Below, one piece after another: positions 8,452 through 17,655 of a DNA stretch of 64,000 bases (its first letter is position 1; each line of letters starts with the position of its first letter). The position numbers and the translations under genes are program-made. A model generated the notes under the pieces. It saw only the letters and a list, made by a program, of their open reading frames with translations. It made no database searches and had not been told where the DNA came from. This stretch comes from Nitrospiraceae bacterium. Its GTDB lineage: Bacteria; Nitrospirota; Nitrospiria; Nitrospirales; Nitrospiraceae. Where the stretch lies: positions 1-64,000 of the forward strand of contig JABFSG010000026.1 in assembly GCA_013140715.1 (NCBI GenBank). Reading direction: 5' to 3'.

Positions 8452-9532
8452 AGGCGCCGACAATAAGACAGAACCGGCGAGTGAGAAACGGAAAGCGGAT
8501 GCCCGCCGGGAAGGAAATGTTGCGGTGAGCCGCGATGTGACGACCGCGGCCCTCCTTCTCGCGGGCATCGGGCTGCTCGCTCTGTTGGCCGGTCCCGGCA
8601 TGCATCAGCTAACCGATGTAACCCGGTTGGGTCTCGCGATGCCGATTGATCGTATCGCCCATACCAGTCTGACGATCGAGCAGGTCCATTCGCTGCTGAT
8701 GGAGAACGGTCTCACGACCCTGCTGCTCATGCTGCCGTTCCTCGCAGGGCTGGCACTGGTCGGCACCGGCGCGATCCTCGCTCAGACGGGGTTTCTATGG
8801 AAGCCATCCCTGCCCTGCGACATCGGCCGGTTGAACCCGATCAAGGGGTTCGGTCGCCTCTTCGCTCTCCGGTCCGTCTCCGAGTTGGTCAAATCGTTGC
8901 TCAAAATTGCGATTATCGGCGGCATTGGTTCGTTGGTGCTCTGGCACGACTTCCCGCGTCTTCCGGAACTCGTGCATTACGACATGTGGGGGCTCCTCAC
9001 GGTGATGGGGTGGCTGACGCTGAAAGTGGCGATCGCGATTGCGGGAGCGATAGCCGTGGTTGCAGGGGCGGATTTTTTCTATCAACGGTACGAGTGGGAA
9101 CGGTCTTTGCGGATGAGCCATCAGGAACTGAAAGAAGAACATCGCGACTCAGAAGGGGACCCGATGATCAAGAGCCGGGTGCGGACCGTTCAGCGGGACA
9201 TGATGCGAAAACGCATGATGGCGGCCGTGCCGACAGCGGATGTCGTGGTCACGAATCCCACGCACCTTGCCGTCGCGCTCAAATACGATACGGCGAACAT
9301 GTCTGCGCCCATCGTCGTCGCGAAGGGGGCAGGCCATGTCGCGGAGCGGATTCGTGCGCTAGCCAGACAGCATGGGATCGTCGTGGTCGAAAACAAATTT
9401 GTGGCGCGGACGCTCTATAAACTTGTCGAGGTCGGCAGAGAAATTCCCGTCGATCTCTACCGCGCCGTGGCAGAGATTCTTGCGTTTGTGTTTCGCTCAC
9501 GCGGGCTCTCGTCTGAGCGGATCACTCGATAG
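8444..9532 (+). CDS. flhB: FlhB, export-gate substrate-specificity switch protein
   Basis: 362 residues. Four membrane helices (about 25-215) follow a charged, sheared-looking N-terminus (SEKRKADARREGNVAVSRDV). The cytoplasmic tail carries the autocleavage site NPTH at about residues 271-274, within VVVTNPTHLAVALKYD. FlhB switches export from hook to filament substrates when FliK signals. ATG 8444 is preferred over TTG 8438. Confidence 0.95.
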   Translation: MAEGADNKTEPASEKRKADARREGNVAVSRDVTTAALLLAGIGLLALLAGPGMHQLTDVTRLGLAMPIDRIAHTSLTIEQVHSLLMENGLTTLLLMLPFLAGLALVGTGAILAQTGFLWKPSLPCDIGRLNPIKGFGRLFALRSVSELVKSLLKIAIIGGIGSLVLWHDFPRLPELVHYDMWGLLTVMGWLTLKVAIAIAGAIAVVAGADFFYQRYEWERSLRMSHQELKEEHRDSEGDPMIKSRVRTVQRDMMRKRMMAAVPTADVVVTNPTHLAVALKYDTANMSAPIVVAKGAGHVAERIRALARQHGIVVVENKFVARTLYKLVEVGREIPVDLYRAVAEILAFVFRSRGLSSERITR

Positions 9533-9546
9533 GGGACTAGGAGATC

Positions 9547-11640
9547 ATGGCATCCGACACTGCGAAATCGTCTCCCTCGTCGTTCGTGAAACACCCGGAT
9601 ATCCTGGTGTCGCTGGGCGTGGTGGGGGTCATCATGCTGATGATCCTTCCGCTTCCACGGTTTTTCTTGGACCTCCTCTTGGCCTTCAATATCACCGTGT
9701 CGGTGATTATCCTGCTCGTGGGGCTACAAGTGCGTCGGCCTATCGAGTTCTCGGCCTTTCCTTCCATTCTCCTCATCGTGACGCTCTTCCGTCTGTCGCT
9801 CAACATTGCGTCGACGCGCCTGATTTTGCTGCACGGGAATGAAGGCGCAGGCGCAGCGGGCGAAGTGATTCGGGCATTCGGCAATTTCGTCGTAGGGGGA
9901 AATTACACGGTCGGACTCGTGGTGTTTTCCATTCTGGTCGTCATCAACTTTGTCGTCGTGACCAAAGGCGCAGGCCGGGTCGCCGAAGTGGCGGCTCGGT
10001 TCACCTTGGATGCAATGCCCGGGAAACAGATGAGCATCGACGCCGATTTGAATGCCGGACTGATCGACGAGACGGAGGCGAGGCGGCGGCGTAGAGAGAT
10101 CTCAGAAGAAGCTGATTTTTACGGTTCCATGGACGGAGCCAGCAAGTTTGTCCGAGGGGATGCCATTGCGGCGATCATCATCGTTCTGGTCAACATCGTC
10201 GGAGGACTCACGATAGGAGTGTTGCAGCAAGGCATGAGTCCCGGATTGGCCGCGCAAACCTATACGCTCTTGACGGTCGGGGAGGGGCTGGTTGCCCAGA
10301 TTCCCGCGTTGTTTATCTCGACGGCCGCGGGCATCGTCGTGACTCGCGCTGCGGCGGATGCCGATCTGGGAAACCAGATCACGCGGCAGATGTTGCTGTC
10401 GCCCAAAGCCGTCGGCACGGCTGCCGGGATCTTGCTGGCTTTGGGTGCCGTTCCCGGCTTACCCCATCTGGCCTTTCTCGGATTGGGCGGGGCCGCCGCC
10501 TGGCTCGCCTATCGATTGGCGCAGGAGGCAAAAGCTCCCGTCGAGTCGGCCCCGGTTTCTACGGCGCCGCAAGCAGAAAATGCGACGCCTCAACTGGCTC
10601 CGCTCGATTTGATGGAAGTGCAGGTCGGGTATGGACTCATCGGCTTGGTGGAAGGGAAAAATGGGACCGCGCTGCTCGATCGGATCAAGGGGTTGAGGAA
10701 ACAGTTCGCGGACTCGATGGGGTTTCTCCTGCCGCCTATCCATATCCGGGACAACCTCCAACTGCGTCCCAACGAATACGCGGTCATGCTGAAAGGCGTG
10801 GAGCTCACGAAGGCCGATGTATTGCCGTCGCACGTGCTGGCCATCGATCCGGGAAATGCCCAACGAGGCCTCATTCATGGCGTCGCCACCAAGGAACCGG
10901 CGTTTGGGTTGCCCGCGCTCTGGGTGCCGGAGTCGACGCGCGAGCAAGCGCAACTGGCCGGCTATACCGTTGTTGATGCCGGTTCGGCCATCGCCACGCA
11001 TTTGTCTGAAATTATTAAACGTCACGGGCATGAATTGTTGGGCAGACAGGAGGTGCAAGCGCTGCTCGAAGAGTTGGCGAAGGCCCATCCGAAACTGGTC
11101 GAGGAATTGATTCCCACCTTACTGCCGCTTGGAACGGTTGTCCGTGTTCTCGGCAATCTGCTGCGTGAAGGCATTCCGATCCGGGATCTTCGCTCGATCG
11201 TTGAAGCCTTGGCCGACCACGCCAACACCACGAAAGATTCCGAGCTGCTCACGGAAATGGCTCGGCAGGCGTTGGGACGGACGATTACACGGCAGTATCA
11301 AGCGCCGGACGGCACGTTGCCTGTGATCACACTGGATCCTCGGCTCGATCGGTCCTTGAGCGAACAGGCTGCGGCCATTCCTCAAGGAAGCATGTTGAAC
11401 CTGGATCCCGGTCTTTCTCACACCCTGTTGGCGGCGATGAAACAGACCGTGGAACGTGTCGCCGCCCGCGGTCATCAGCCTGTTCTGCTCTGTTCGCCGG
11501 CCCTCCGTCGCCATATCCGTCGATTGACCGATCGGATTCTGCATGCCGTGCCGGTGGTGGGTTTCAACGAACTCGATTCGATGGTTCGTCTCCAGTCGCT
11601 GGATACCGTTCGGTTGGACGGAGAAGCTCTTTTACCCTGA
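9547..11640 (+). CDS. flhA: FlhA, flagellar type III export gate protein
   Basis: 697 residues, the usual size. About eight membrane helices in residues 20-320 include the FHIPEP region (FSAFPSILLIVTLFRLSLN, AGRVAEVAARFTLDAMPGKQ, ISEEADFYGSMDGASKFVRG). The C-terminal half (about 350-697) is the nonameric cytoplasmic ring that docks chaperone-substrate complexes (for example FliS-FliC and FliT-FliD, encoded at the far end of this window). GGAG lies before ATG 9547. flhF follows after eight bases. Confidence 0.96.
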   Translation: MASDTAKSSPSSFVKHPDILVSLGVVGVIMLMILPLPRFFLDLLLAFNITVSVIILLVGLQVRRPIEFSAFPSILLIVTLFRLSLNIASTRLILLHGNEGAGAAGEVIRAFGNFVVGGNYTVGLVVFSILVVINFVVVTKGAGRVAEVAARFTLDAMPGKQMSIDADLNAGLIDETEARRRRREISEEADFYGSMDGASKFVRGDAIAAIIIVLVNIVGGLTIGVLQQGMSPGLAAQTYTLLTVGEGLVAQIPALFISTAAGIVVTRAAADADLGNQITRQMLLSPKAVGTAAGILLALGAVPGLPHLAFLGLGGAAAWLAYRLAQEAKAPVESAPVSTAPQAENATPQLAPLDLMEVQVGYGLIGLVEGKNGTALLDRIKGLRKQFADSMGFLLPPIHIRDNLQLRPNEYAVMLKGVELTKADVLPSHVLAIDPGNAQRGLIHGVATKEPAFGLPALWVPESTREQAQLAGYTVVDAGSAIATHLSEIIKRHGHELLGRQEVQALLEELAKAHPKLVEELIPTLLPLGTVVRVLGNLLREGIPIRDLRSIVEALADHANTTKDSELLTEMARQALGRTITRQYQAPDGTLPVITLDPRLDRSLSEQAAAIPQGSMLNLDPGLSHTLLAAMKQTVERVAARGHQPVLLCSPALRRHIRRLTDRILHAVPVVGFNELDSMVRLQSLDTVRLDGEALLP

Positions 11641-11648
11641 GGTGAACG

Positions 11649-13001
11649 ATGAAGATGAAAGTATTTCATGCCGACACCATGCATGACGCCATTCGAGCCA
11701 TCAAGGAAGAGTTGGGGCCGGACGCCCTTATCCTCTCCACGAAACGAGTGAAGCGGGGGAGCTTGCCTTTCTCGCTGTTTGGGCGAGCGGTATTGGAAGT
11801 GACGGCTGCGATCGATTCGGGAGCCGACCAGGAGGTCCTCGATCATCAAGCGGCTCCTCAGGCCGCACAGGACGAGGTTCACCCTGTCGAGAATCGACGA
11901 GAGCCGGCTCCTGCGTTTCAGGACACATTGAGCGCGTTGCTTCACTACAAGAAGCAAGCGCCATCGGAGTCCGGGGGAACGAACGTTCGGACGCCGCCGC
12001 CGACTCCGAAACCAGAGTTGCGACAGGCTCCCCAGGGGCTTCGCCAGCTTAAGAATGAACTCCTGGACCTGCAGCAGCGCCTGACCTCTTCGTTGCCCGA
12101 TGAATCCCAGGCGGCAGGATCCAGCTTCTCGGCGCCGTTGGCGCGGGCCTGCCGCCTTTTGGTTGCGCAGGGATTGCGGCCCTCAACAGCCGAAAGTCTC
12201 TGCCTCATGCTTCGACGAGACCTCTCACCGGAGTCGTGTGGATCGGATCGCGAGATTCAGGATGCCCTGCGCCGTCTCTGTGCGGAGCAGATTCGAGTCA
12301 GCGGACCCTTGCTGGATGCGGCGAACGATTACAAAGTCGCCATGTTTGTCGGTCCGAGCGGGGCAGGCAAGACCACGGCCATCGTGAAGCTTGCGGCCCA
12401 CTACCGGCTTCAAGAAAACAGGGCGGTCGCCCTCATTACACTCGATACCTGCCGCATGGCCGCGGTCGAGCACCTCCGCATGTATGCGAATGTCTTGGGC
12501 GTTCCTCTCGAAACGGCTCAGACCATGGCCGACGTGGTCGACGGCATACGCCGCCATCGTCAAGCCAGCCTGATCATGATCGACACACCCGGTTTCGGTC
12601 CTCATGAAGCGGCGCAACTCATGAATCTCGGAGGCCTTAGAGATTCGTGCGGATCGCTCGACACGCATCTGGTCTTGTCCGCGACGACGCGGATGCAAGA
12701 TCTTCGTCGCACTGTGGCGCAGCATGCCGCCTGCGCTCCGTCTCATCTGCTCTTTACCAAGCTGGACGAGACGGAGGAATACGGGAATCTGTTTGAACTG
12801 GCCTACCAGACCACCTTGCCCCTGTCCTATTGGAGCAACGGTCAGCGGGTGCCGGAAGATTTTGAACAGGCGGATTCGGTTCGGCTGGCGGATCTCCTGC
12901 TCGACAGGGGGTCAGCTCGATATACACCATCAGGCCTCTCGTCATCCATCGGACGCGACTCCGCGCTGTCCATGGGCGGAACGACGCCACAACAAGCGTA
13001 G
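11649..13001 (+). CDS. flhF: FlhF, SRP-type GTPase for polar flagellum placement
   Basis: 450 residues. An N-terminal B domain (MKMKVFHADTMHDAIRAIKE, LGPDALILSTKRVK) is followed by a variable Pro/Gln-rich linker, then the NG GTPase core. The P-loop GPSGAGKTT begins near residue 235; LDTCRMAAVEHLRMYA, IDTPGFG and TKLDETEEYGN are the further G motifs. FlhF positions and numbers flagella with FlhG, encoded next. This pair implies polar flagellation. Confidence 0.93.
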   Translation: MKMKVFHADTMHDAIRAIKEELGPDALILSTKRVKRGSLPFSLFGRAVLEVTAAIDSGADQEVLDHQAAPQAAQDEVHPVENRREPAPAFQDTLSALLHYKKQAPSESGGTNVRTPPPTPKPELRQAPQGLRQLKNELLDLQQRLTSSLPDESQAAGSSFSAPLARACRLLVAQGLRPSTAESLCLMLRRDLSPESCGSDREIQDALRRLCAEQIRVSGPLLDAANDYKVAMFVGPSGAGKTTAIVKLAAHYRLQENRAVALITLDTCRMAAVEHLRMYANVLGVPLETAQTMADVVDGIRRHRQASLIMIDTPGFGPHEAAQLMNLGGLRDSCGSLDTHLVLSATTRMQDLRRTVAQHAACAPSHLLFTKLDETEEYGNLFELAYQTTLPLSYWSNGQRVPEDFEQADSVRLADLLLDRGSARYTPSGLSSSIGRDSALSMGGTTPQQA

Positions 13002-13015
13002 TAGGGAGGCTCCGC

Positions 13016-13876
13016 ATGAAGAACATGCTCAGTGAACAGGAGGCAACGATGCCGACCGTGGCTCAAGAGAGTCCCTGCACCCATGTCATTACCGTCACCA
13101 GCGGCAAGGGTGGAGTGGGGAAAACGAATGTCGTTGTCAATCTTGCCGTGGGGTTGGCGCAAGCCGGGAAGCGAGTGCTGGTGTTGGATGCAGATTTGGG
13201 GCTCGGCAACATCGATGTCTTATTGGGATTGGTGCCCCGGTATACGCTGGAACAGGTGCTGTGCGGATCGCACCACCTGTCCGACATCGTCCTGCAAGGT
13301 CCGGCCGGAATCCAGGTGTTGCCGGCCGGTTCCGGCCTGCCTCACCTCACGTCCTTGACCGACACACAACAGCTGCTTCTGCAAAGCGAGCTGGAGCATG
13401 TCGCCGGCACAGTCGACGTGTTGTTGATCGATACGGGAGCCGGTGTGTCGCCCAATGTCACCTATTTTGCCTCAGCGGCTCAAGAGACTATCGTCGTCAT
13501 TTCGCCTGAACCGACGTCGTTGACCGACGCCTATGCGCTGATCAAGGTGTTATCCCGGCAGCACCGTGAACGCCGCTTCAACGTGTTGGTCAACATGGTG
13601 AAAAATCAACGCGAAGCGGCGCAGACATTCCGCAAGCTGGATGCCGCGGCGGAGCGTTTTCTGAACATCCATCTTGAGTATCTGGGATTTATCCCCCTCG
13701 ACGATTACCTGCCGATGGCCGTCATGGAGCAGAGGGCGGTGACAGAACGGTTTCCCTGTTCGCCCGCCGCCCGAGCCTTTGTCCAAGTGGCGAAAAAGAT
13801 TGCCGAGTGGCCCGATCCGCAACTGCCGAAGAGTACGGTCCAGTTTCTGTGGCAGCAATTGATTCCCATGTCCTAG
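13016..13876 (+). CDS. flhG: FlhG (FleN/YlxH), MinD-type ATPase controlling flagellar number
   Basis: 286 residues. The deviant Walker A motif TSGKGGVGKTN lies near residues 28-38; VLVLDADLGLGNIDVLLG and LLIDTGAGVS are the other MinD-family motifs. FlhG stimulates FlhF GTPase and interacts with FliM/FliN. Two starts have good ribosome sites: ATG 13016 (GGGAGG at 13004) and ATG 13049 (GGAGG at 13038), so the first 11 residues are uncertain. A gap of 15 bases separates it from fliA. Confidence 0.92.
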   Translation: MKNMLSEQEATMPTVAQESPCTHVITVTSGKGGVGKTNVVVNLAVGLAQAGKRVLVLDADLGLGNIDVLLGLVPRYTLEQVLCGSHHLSDIVLQGPAGIQVLPAGSGLPHLTSLTDTQQLLLQSELEHVAGTVDVLLIDTGAGVSPNVTYFASAAQETIVVISPEPTSLTDAYALIKVLSRQHRERRFNVLVNMVKNQREAAQTFRKLDAAAERFLNIHLEYLGFIPLDDYLPMAVMEQRAVTERFPCSPAARAFVQVAKKIAEWPDPQLPKSTVQFLWQQLIPMS

Positions 13877-13891
13877 CGGGAAACCATCGAT

Positions 13892-14653
13892 ATGGATATG
13901 ACTATGAGCAATACAACGATGCAACAGACCCGGCAGATAGGCACCTCGTCCGACTCGCACCGCGAAGCGATCATTAGAGAGTTCGCCTATGTTGTGAAGG
14001 CGATGGCCTATCGTCTGGCCTATCGTCTCCCAGCCTATATGGATGCGGAGGATCTGGTGTCGGTCGGCATCATGGGATTGATGGACGCAATGGATAAGTA
14101 CGATCCTGGGCGGGAAGCCAAGTTCAAAACCTATGCGGAATTCCGTATCAGAGGCGCCATGTTGGATGAAATCCGTTCCATGGATTGGATTCCCCGGTCG
14201 GTTCACGAGCGGGTTACGTTGTTGCAGCGCGTCCATACCAAACTGTTGAACAGGCTCGGCCGCCCTCCGACAGATGAGGAAGTTGCGGCAGAGATGAACC
14301 TATCTCCGGCCGAATTGGACGAGTTTCTTGTACGGTCCCAGGGAGCCGTCCTGGTCAGCTTGGACGACATCAACCTGCATGAGCTGGATGGGCCGAAAAT
14401 TCTCGACATGCTTGCCGACACGCATCATCCGGATCCCCTGGCCATCATCCTCAACGATCAGGAGCGTGAGCGGGTGGCCGATGCCATCCAGGAATTACCC
14501 GAGAAAGAACGGCTCGTGCTGACCATGTACTACTATGAAGAGTTGACGATGAAAGAAATCGGCGGAATCTTAAAGGTCACGGAGTCTCGCGTCTGTCAGA
14601 TCCATACCAAAGCGGTGCTTAACCTCAAGGGGAAGCTCACTCTGCTGCAATGA
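13892..14653 (+). CDS. fliA: FliA, sigma-28 factor for late flagellar genes
   Basis: 253 residues. Region 2 (LPAYMDAEDLVSVGIMGLMD, KYDPGREAKFKTYAEFRIRG) and the FliA hallmark IRSMDWIPRSVHERV are present. Region 3 (GRPPTDEEVAAEMNLS) and region 4 helix-turn-helix (LTMKEIGGILKVTESRVCQIH) follow. Its anti-sigma factor FlgM is encoded at 21417. Candidate target sites in this window are at 24931, 25814, 34757 (minus) and 59420. Confidence 0.95.
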   Translation: MDMTMSNTTMQQTRQIGTSSDSHREAIIREFAYVVKAMAYRLAYRLPAYMDAEDLVSVGIMGLMDAMDKYDPGREAKFKTYAEFRIRGAMLDEIRSMDWIPRSVHERVTLLQRVHTKLLNRLGRPPTDEEVAAEMNLSPAELDEFLVRSQGAVLVSLDDINLHELDGPKILDMLADTHHPDPLAIILNDQERERVADAIQELPEKERLVLTMYYYEELTMKEIGGILKVTESRVCQIHTKAVLNLKGKLTLLQ

Positions 14654-14659
14654 TCCACC

Positions 14660-14726
14660 ACAGCAACCAGGCGAGAGGGCACTAACTCCTTGCCCCTTGC
14701 CTGGCGTCCATTGATGACGGTTGCTG
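14660..14726 (+). terminator. nested inverted repeat after fliA, possible terminator
   Basis: Outer arms CAGCAACC and GGTTGCTG, with inner arms CAGGCGAGAGGGCA and TGCCCCTTGCCTG (imperfect). They lie seven bases beyond the fliA stop. There is no clear T-run, so termination is only a suggestion. Confidence 0.35.
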
Positions 14727-14853
14727 TCAGTCCCGCACCTCTCAAGTCTTCTCGGAAATCGACCGAAACATTCTCAGGTTTATTCTCCTTCGCCGAATAC
14801 CCCGTGGCACGCTGCGAGGAGCTTCGTCTCCGCACGAGCGAGCGTTGTAAACC

Positions 14854-15639
14854 ATGATTGCCGGCACCATGAACCTCTCCACTTTGAGTGACGTCTCCAT
14901 GATTTTTCACAACGGTTGGATGGCCAGCGCAGGACTTTCCAGTATCGTCCTGGACCCTCTCGTGATGATCGCCCTGGGCTGCCTCATCGGCCTTCTTATT
15001 TTGGGAGGATTGTGGCTGCAGGGACGGAAAGCGAGCTTGGGGTCCCATCGAGAACGATCCACGGGGACATCCACCGAACTACCAACGGCCTATGACTACG
15101 TGACGGGTTTGCCGACAGGACGATTGTTTGGGACGTTACTCGAACAAGCAGTCGATCGCGCACAAAGAACCGGCCGCTCTCTTGCGTTGCTCGTAGTGGA
15201 ACTGGATCACTTCCGGATGGTGGCAGAGCGTCAAGGTCAAGCGAATGGTAACGTGCTCGTGCGTGTCCAGGCAGCCAGGGTCAAGGGTGTCCTCCGTTCC
15301 ACAGAAACAGTCGCGCGTCTGGCGCAGGATCAGTTTGCCATGGTTCTCGATAATTTTACTTCCCCCCAGGAAGTGTCAGCCATTATTGAAAAACTCCAGG
15401 CCACGGTGGGGCTTCCGCTCACCTTGGAGGGACAGGAGCTCTTCCTGACCTGCCGTATCGGCATCGCATTCTTTCCGCAAGATGCCAGGGAACAGGAAGG
15501 ATTGATCGACCAGGCCATGCGGGCGCTGAAAACGGCGAAGTCCGATGGGCAGGCCGTTCGGTTTGCCTCGCCTATTCCTGCGGTGTCCTCTTCCGATCCA
15601 GAATCTGCACCTTCCCGCTTCGCAAACCTTCTTCCGTAA
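14854..15639 (+). CDS. membrane-anchored degenerate GGDEF-domain protein
   Basis: 261 residues. One membrane helix near residues 36-57 (MIALGCLIGLLILGGLWL) is followed by a diguanylate-cyclase-like domain from about 85 to 245: DYVTGLPTGRLFGTLLEQAV resembles the D-x-LTGLxNR opening, and VVELDHFRMV the I/D-D-FK segment. The catalytic GG(D/E)EF is replaced by AQDQF (VARLAQDQFAMV), so synthesis of c-di-GMP is unlikely. It may be a sensor or partner. It follows fliA by 200 bases and precedes the flgF operon, and has no strong ribosome site, so the start is uncertain. Confidence 0.7.
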   Translation: MIAGTMNLSTLSDVSMIFHNGWMASAGLSSIVLDPLVMIALGCLIGLLILGGLWLQGRKASLGSHRERSTGTSTELPTAYDYVTGLPTGRLFGTLLEQAVDRAQRTGRSLALLVVELDHFRMVAERQGQANGNVLVRVQAARVKGVLRSTETVARLAQDQFAMVLDNFTSPQEVSAIIEKLQATVGLPLTLEGQELFLTCRIGIAFFPQDAREQEGLIDQAMRALKTAKSDGQAVRFASPIPAVSSSDPESAPSRFANLLP

Positions 15640-15775
15640 GCATCACGATTCGTACGGCTCTTTTTCTCCGGTCCAACTCGCGACTTTCTTCCTACTCCGG
15701 CAACCTTTTCCTAGTCCTGTCTTTTTCCTCCGCACGGCTCTGCCGATAGTCGCGGAGGCTTACCTGGATAGGGCT

Positions 15776-15811
15776 CCTGTCCTGGCGCTGTTTTTACAGC
15801 GCCAGGACAGG
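15776..15811. terminator. perfect 16-bp hairpin with TTTT loop upstream of flgF
   Basis: Bases 15776-15791 (CCTGTCCTGGCGCTGT) and 15796-15811 are exact reverse complements around TTTT. There is no T-run on either side, so it may be a barrier, a processing site or a REP-type element rather than a classic intrinsic terminator. It isolates the preceding transcript from the sigma-54 site at 15854. Confidence 0.6.
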
Positions 15812-15853
15812 CAACACGGTTGCGAGACCCTCATAGCCGCACTTTCAGGAGGA

Positions 15854-15869
15854 TGGCATGTATGTTGCG
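15854..15869 (+). promoter_or_regulatory. candidate sigma-54 promoter for the flgF operon
   Basis: TGGCAT (15854-15859), five bases, TTGCG (15865-15869): GG and GC at -24/-12 with exact spacing, against the consensus TGGCAC-N5-TTGCW. Transcription would begin near 15881, about 27 bases before flgF. Confidence 0.6.
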
Positions 15870-15907
15870 AAGCGACATGGTCGAACGATCCAACTTAAAG
15901 AGGGTAT

Positions 15908-16678
15908 ATGAATCGAGCGGTCTATCCCATTCTTTCCGGCGCATTGGCGCAAGAACGCCAGATGCAGGTCTTCGCCAATAATATGGCGAATGTCAATACG
16001 GCTGGCTTCAAACAGGACAATCAGGCATTTAAGGCTGTGATGGCTCGTGCGCAGGTTGCCGCGCAAGCTTTCGCTCATCCAGTCGGTTTCGGTCAGCAGA
16101 TCGGTGTCCGTCCGTTCGGCCCATCCGAGCGGGTCTTCTCTTCGCCCCATGCCGTCCGTACGTCATTCGAGGCAGGCAGGATCAGAATCACCGGGAATCC
16201 ACTCGATGCGGCGATTCAGGGAAGCGGATTTTTCGAAATCCAGACTCCTCAGGGGACTCGCTATACCAGGAGCGGCATGTTCACGCTGGACTCTCAGCGC
16301 CGGCTGGTCACGAATCTGGGGTATCCGGTCATGGGTACAAAGGGAGAGATCAAGATTCCGCCCGGTACGGTCCAGGTGAGTTCGCAGGGGGCGATTCACG
16401 TCGATGGGCAACCGGTGGCGACGCTTAAAGTGATGGATTTTCCCGCGGATAACATGCCGGAAAAACATCTCGAAGGGCTGTTTGCGTCGGATTCCGCCCA
16501 GCCGGCGAAGAATCCCCAAGTTCAGGGGGGCCATATCGAGGAGTCGAACGTCAATTCGATCGGTGAGATGGTCAAAATGATCCAGGGCACCAGAAATTAC
16601 GAGTCGGCGCAGAAGATGATTCAGACATTGGACCATATGGCAGAAGTTGCGATCCGAGAGGTCGGTCGAGTGCTGTGA
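15908..16678 (+). CDS. flgF: FlgF, flagellar proximal rod protein
   Basis: 256 residues. The N-terminal rod motif (MQVFANNMANVNTAGFKQDN), central NPLDAAIQGSGFFEIQTPQG and YTRSGMFTLDSQRRLVT, and C-terminal EESNVNSIGEMVKMIQGTRNYESAQKMIQ identify a FlgF/FlgG-type rod protein. The shorter length and first position in the pair favour FlgF. It is the first gene after the sigma-54 site; AAAGAGGG precedes the ATG. A repeat spacer (E1) separates it from flgG. Confidence 0.92.
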   Translation: MNRAVYPILSGALAQERQMQVFANNMANVNTAGFKQDNQAFKAVMARAQVAAQAFAHPVGFGQQIGVRPFGPSERVFSSPHAVRTSFEAGRIRITGNPLDAAIQGSGFFEIQTPQGTRYTRSGMFTLDSQRRLVTNLGYPVMGTKGEIKIPPGTVQVSSQGAIHVDGQPVATLKVMDFPADNMPEKHLEGLFASDSAQPAKNPQVQGGHIEESNVNSIGEMVKMIQGTRNYESAQKMIQTLDHMAEVAIREVGRVL

Positions 16679-16772
16679 AACGTGTGAAGCGCGAGACGGG
16701 CGAGAATGGCGCGACGTGATCAGAGTGGGTTTTCATCTTGTCTCGCCGGTCTCGCTCGTCCCGCGTGTCGCG
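16676..16772. repeat. strand-switch repeat spacer, family E copy 1 (flgF-flgG)
   Basis: Begins GTGAAACGTGTGAAGCGCGAG at the flgF stop. A left arm with GCGCGAGACGGGCGAGA and GGCGCGACG is mirrored by a right arm with GTCTCGCCGGTCTCGCTCGT and GTGTCGCG. The words recur in the other E copies (21801, 34636, 60861) but in a different order. Confidence 0.65.
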
Positions 16773-16837
16773 CAAGAAGCACATATGGCCACATGCGCTT
16801 CACAATTTAGGAACCACGAGGGAGGTAGGAGGTTTAT

Positions 16838-17629
16838 ATGATCCGAGCGATGTGGACGGCGGCAACCGGCATGACCGCCCAACAGATTAACGTCGACACG
16901 ATTGCCCACAATTTGGCGAACGTCAATACGAACTCGTTTAAGCGTAGTCGCGCGGAGTTCGCCGATTTGCTGTATCAGGTTCAACGTATGCCGGGCACCA
17001 ATGCGTCGAACGTCGGTGTGTTTCCCGTCGGCATCCAGATCGGAGCGGGGGTTCGTCCCGTGACGGTGGCCAAGGAATGGATGCAGGGAAACATGCGGCA
17101 GACGAACAACGAATTGGATATCGCGATCGATGGGGCTGGATTTTTCCAGGTCTCGCGGCCTGATGGAACGGTCATGTATACCCGCAACGGCTCCTTCAAA
17201 CGTGACAATGTCGGAAATCTGGTGACCGGAGACGGCGACCTGCTCAATCCCGTCATTACGATCCCTTCGGGGGCCTTGAAACTCGACATCGGCCAAGACG
17301 GCACCGTCTCCGTGCTGCTCCCCGGCGTTACCCAGGCGTCGCAGGTGGGGCAGATTCAGTTGACGCGGTTCGACAATCCGTCCGGATTGGTCGCGATGGG
17401 AAATAATCTCATGCTCGACAGTTTCGCGTCCGGTCCTCCGTTGCAAGGCACCGGTGGCTTCTCGACCGGATTTGGAACGATCCAACAGGGTTTCCTGGAA
17501 AGTTCCAATGTGAACTTGGCCGAGGAGATGGTCAACATGATCATCGCGCAACGCAGCTATGAAATTAACTCGAAGACGATTCAAGCTTCAGATGAAATGA
17601 TGTCGATCGCGAACAACCTGAAACGGTAA
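16838..17629 (+). CDS. flgG: FlgG, flagellar distal rod protein
   Basis: 263 residues, the canonical FlgG length. MIRAMWTAATGMTAQQIN and IAHNLANVNTNSFKRSRAEF at the N-terminus, NELDIAIDGAGFFQV and GTVMYTRNGSFKRDN in the core, and FLESSNVNLAEEMVNMIIAQ plus NSKTIQASDEMM at the C-terminus match FlgG closely. A strong ribosome site, GGAGG at 16829, precedes the ATG. flgA follows at once. Confidence 0.95.
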   Translation: MIRAMWTAATGMTAQQINVDTIAHNLANVNTNSFKRSRAEFADLLYQVQRMPGTNASNVGVFPVGIQIGAGVRPVTVAKEWMQGNMRQTNNELDIAIDGAGFFQVSRPDGTVMYTRNGSFKRDNVGNLVTGDGDLLNPVITIPSGALKLDIGQDGTVSVLLPGVTQASQVGQIQLTRFDNPSGLVAMGNNLMLDSFASGPPLQGTGGFSTGFGTIQQGFLESSNVNLAEEMVNMIIAQRSYEINSKTIQASDEMMSIANNLKR

Positions 17630-17655
17630 GTCCGATGCAGGGAGGGGAATTTCCT

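Noticed and set aside
15742-15749. GCCGATAG as a sigma-28 -10 box before flgF
   Set aside because: No -35 at the right distance (TTTTCCTC).
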